Assembly: GCA_017882065.1 (NCBI GenBank)
Contig: JADGQD010000131.1
Coordinates: forward strand, 1 to 5,988
Length of the DNA stretch: 5,988 nucleotides
Source of the DNA: Anaerolineales bacterium
GTDB lineage: Bacteria > Chloroflexota > Anaerolineae > Anaerolineales > Villigracilaceae
Direction: 5' to 3'
Position numbers and translations under genes: made by a program. Position 1 is the stretch's first letter, and each line of letters starts with the position of its first letter. Below are positions 5,805-5,988 of this stretch, piece after piece. The notes beneath the pieces were generated by a model that was not told the DNA's origin, did no database searches, and worked only from the letters and a program-made list of their open reading frames with translations.

Positions 5805-5988
5805 ATGAAGCGTATTGTTTGCCTAATTTTAGGGTTGTTGCTCTTTTTATCCGCTTGCGGCACGCTCGAAATCAGCGTGGATCGTACGCCGACTCCTAAT
5901 CTGGGCGCAACCGCCGAGGTTGGCACGCTGCAAGCTCAGAACGCCCAACTGGCAACCCAAAACGCTACGCTCAATCCTGTTTCCGCAC
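5805..5988 (+). CDS. Putative lipoprotein, 3' end beyond the window
   Basis: The first 61 codons are present. MKRIV is followed by a Leu-rich hydrophobic stretch and the lipobox LSAC, so Cys18 should be lipidated after export. After a short beta-type segment comes a TPTPN linker (about 28-32). From about 40 on, Gln/Asn/Ala-rich repeats (LQAQNAQLATQNATL) suggest a short coiled coil, a layout seen in Chloroflexota lipoproteins that tether a C-terminal domain to the membrane. The functional domain lies outside the window and cannot be named. The start is well supported by the strong ribosome binding site and lipobox spacing. It has no visible resemblance to the upstream lipoprotein beyond the lipoprotein signal, although it carries a copy of that gene's promoter, so the two are probably expressed under the same conditions. 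Confidence 0.85.
   Translation, partial: MKRIVCLILGLLLFLSACGTLEISVDRTPTPNLGATAEVGTLQAQNAQLATQNATLNPVSA

Larger units (their letters stand above)
5660..5807 (+). repeat. Direct repeat copy 2: promoter and leader module
   Basis: Second copy of 3781-3926, in the same orientation 1879 bases downstream, again ending at an ATGAAG that opens a lipoprotein gene. The alignment is gap-free from 5687 to 5774, with small indels only in the last part of the leader. The rest of the gap after the previous gene (5604-5659) shows nothing recognisable. Confidence 0.85.

Noticed and set aside
3781..5807. Promoter repeats as the ends of a transposon flanking the lipoprotein gene
   Set aside because: The repeats are direct and each ends precisely at a start codon, no transposase lies between them, and no target-site duplication is visible. 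A duplicated regulatory module is simpler.
1..5988. CRISPR array, tRNA or rRNA genes
   Set aside because: I saw no regularly spaced repeats with unique spacers, no tRNA-like cloverleaf and no rRNA signature.

Overview
The window looks like chromosomal DNA from a Chloroflexota bacterium, probably an Anaerolineae-type environmental lineage. The clues are a TolB-like propeller protein, two lipoproteins with Thr/Pro linkers or Gln/Asn/Ala repeats, a CslA-like family 2 glycosyltransferase, and a NarL-type response regulator tail whose linker wording is typical of that phylum. This assignment rests on pattern recognition, not on a database search.

Layout, left to right. (1) 1-1170, + strand: the 3' part of an exported-type protein with a TolB/PD40 beta-propeller; its 5' end is interrupted or lies outside the window. 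(2) 1171-1699: a decayed intergenic stretch holding a bulged long inverted repeat (1212-1268), a fragment of an AlbA_2 (Schlafen-type) gene (1471-1611) and a GC-rich hairpin (1632-1653). (3) 1700-3193, - strand: an intact membrane family 2 glycosyltransferase with DxD, TED and QxxRW motifs. (4) 3421-3776, - strand: a LuxR/NarL response regulator that has lost its receiver domain, followed by its own terminator-like hairpin. (5) 3781-3926: a promoter module driving a 559-aa lipoprotein (3924-5603). (6) 5660-5807: a diverged second copy of the same promoter module, driving another lipoprotein (5805 onward) that runs off the end.

The most notable signal is the duplicated promoter module. Both copies keep three GT-led units at exactly 11-base steps just upstream of a -10 box, the arrangement bound by PhoB/OmpR-family activators, with a conserved stretch just after the -10 box. 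The two lipoproteins are therefore probably co-regulated although they show no obvious sequence relationship. The left edge of the first copy lies within a few bases of the point where the response regulator loses homology, which suggests that arrival of this segment broke that gene. There is no sign of CRISPR, tRNA, rRNA or a complete mobile element. I see no clear multi-gene novel system; the duplicated regulatory module and the uncharacterised lipoprotein are the best leads.
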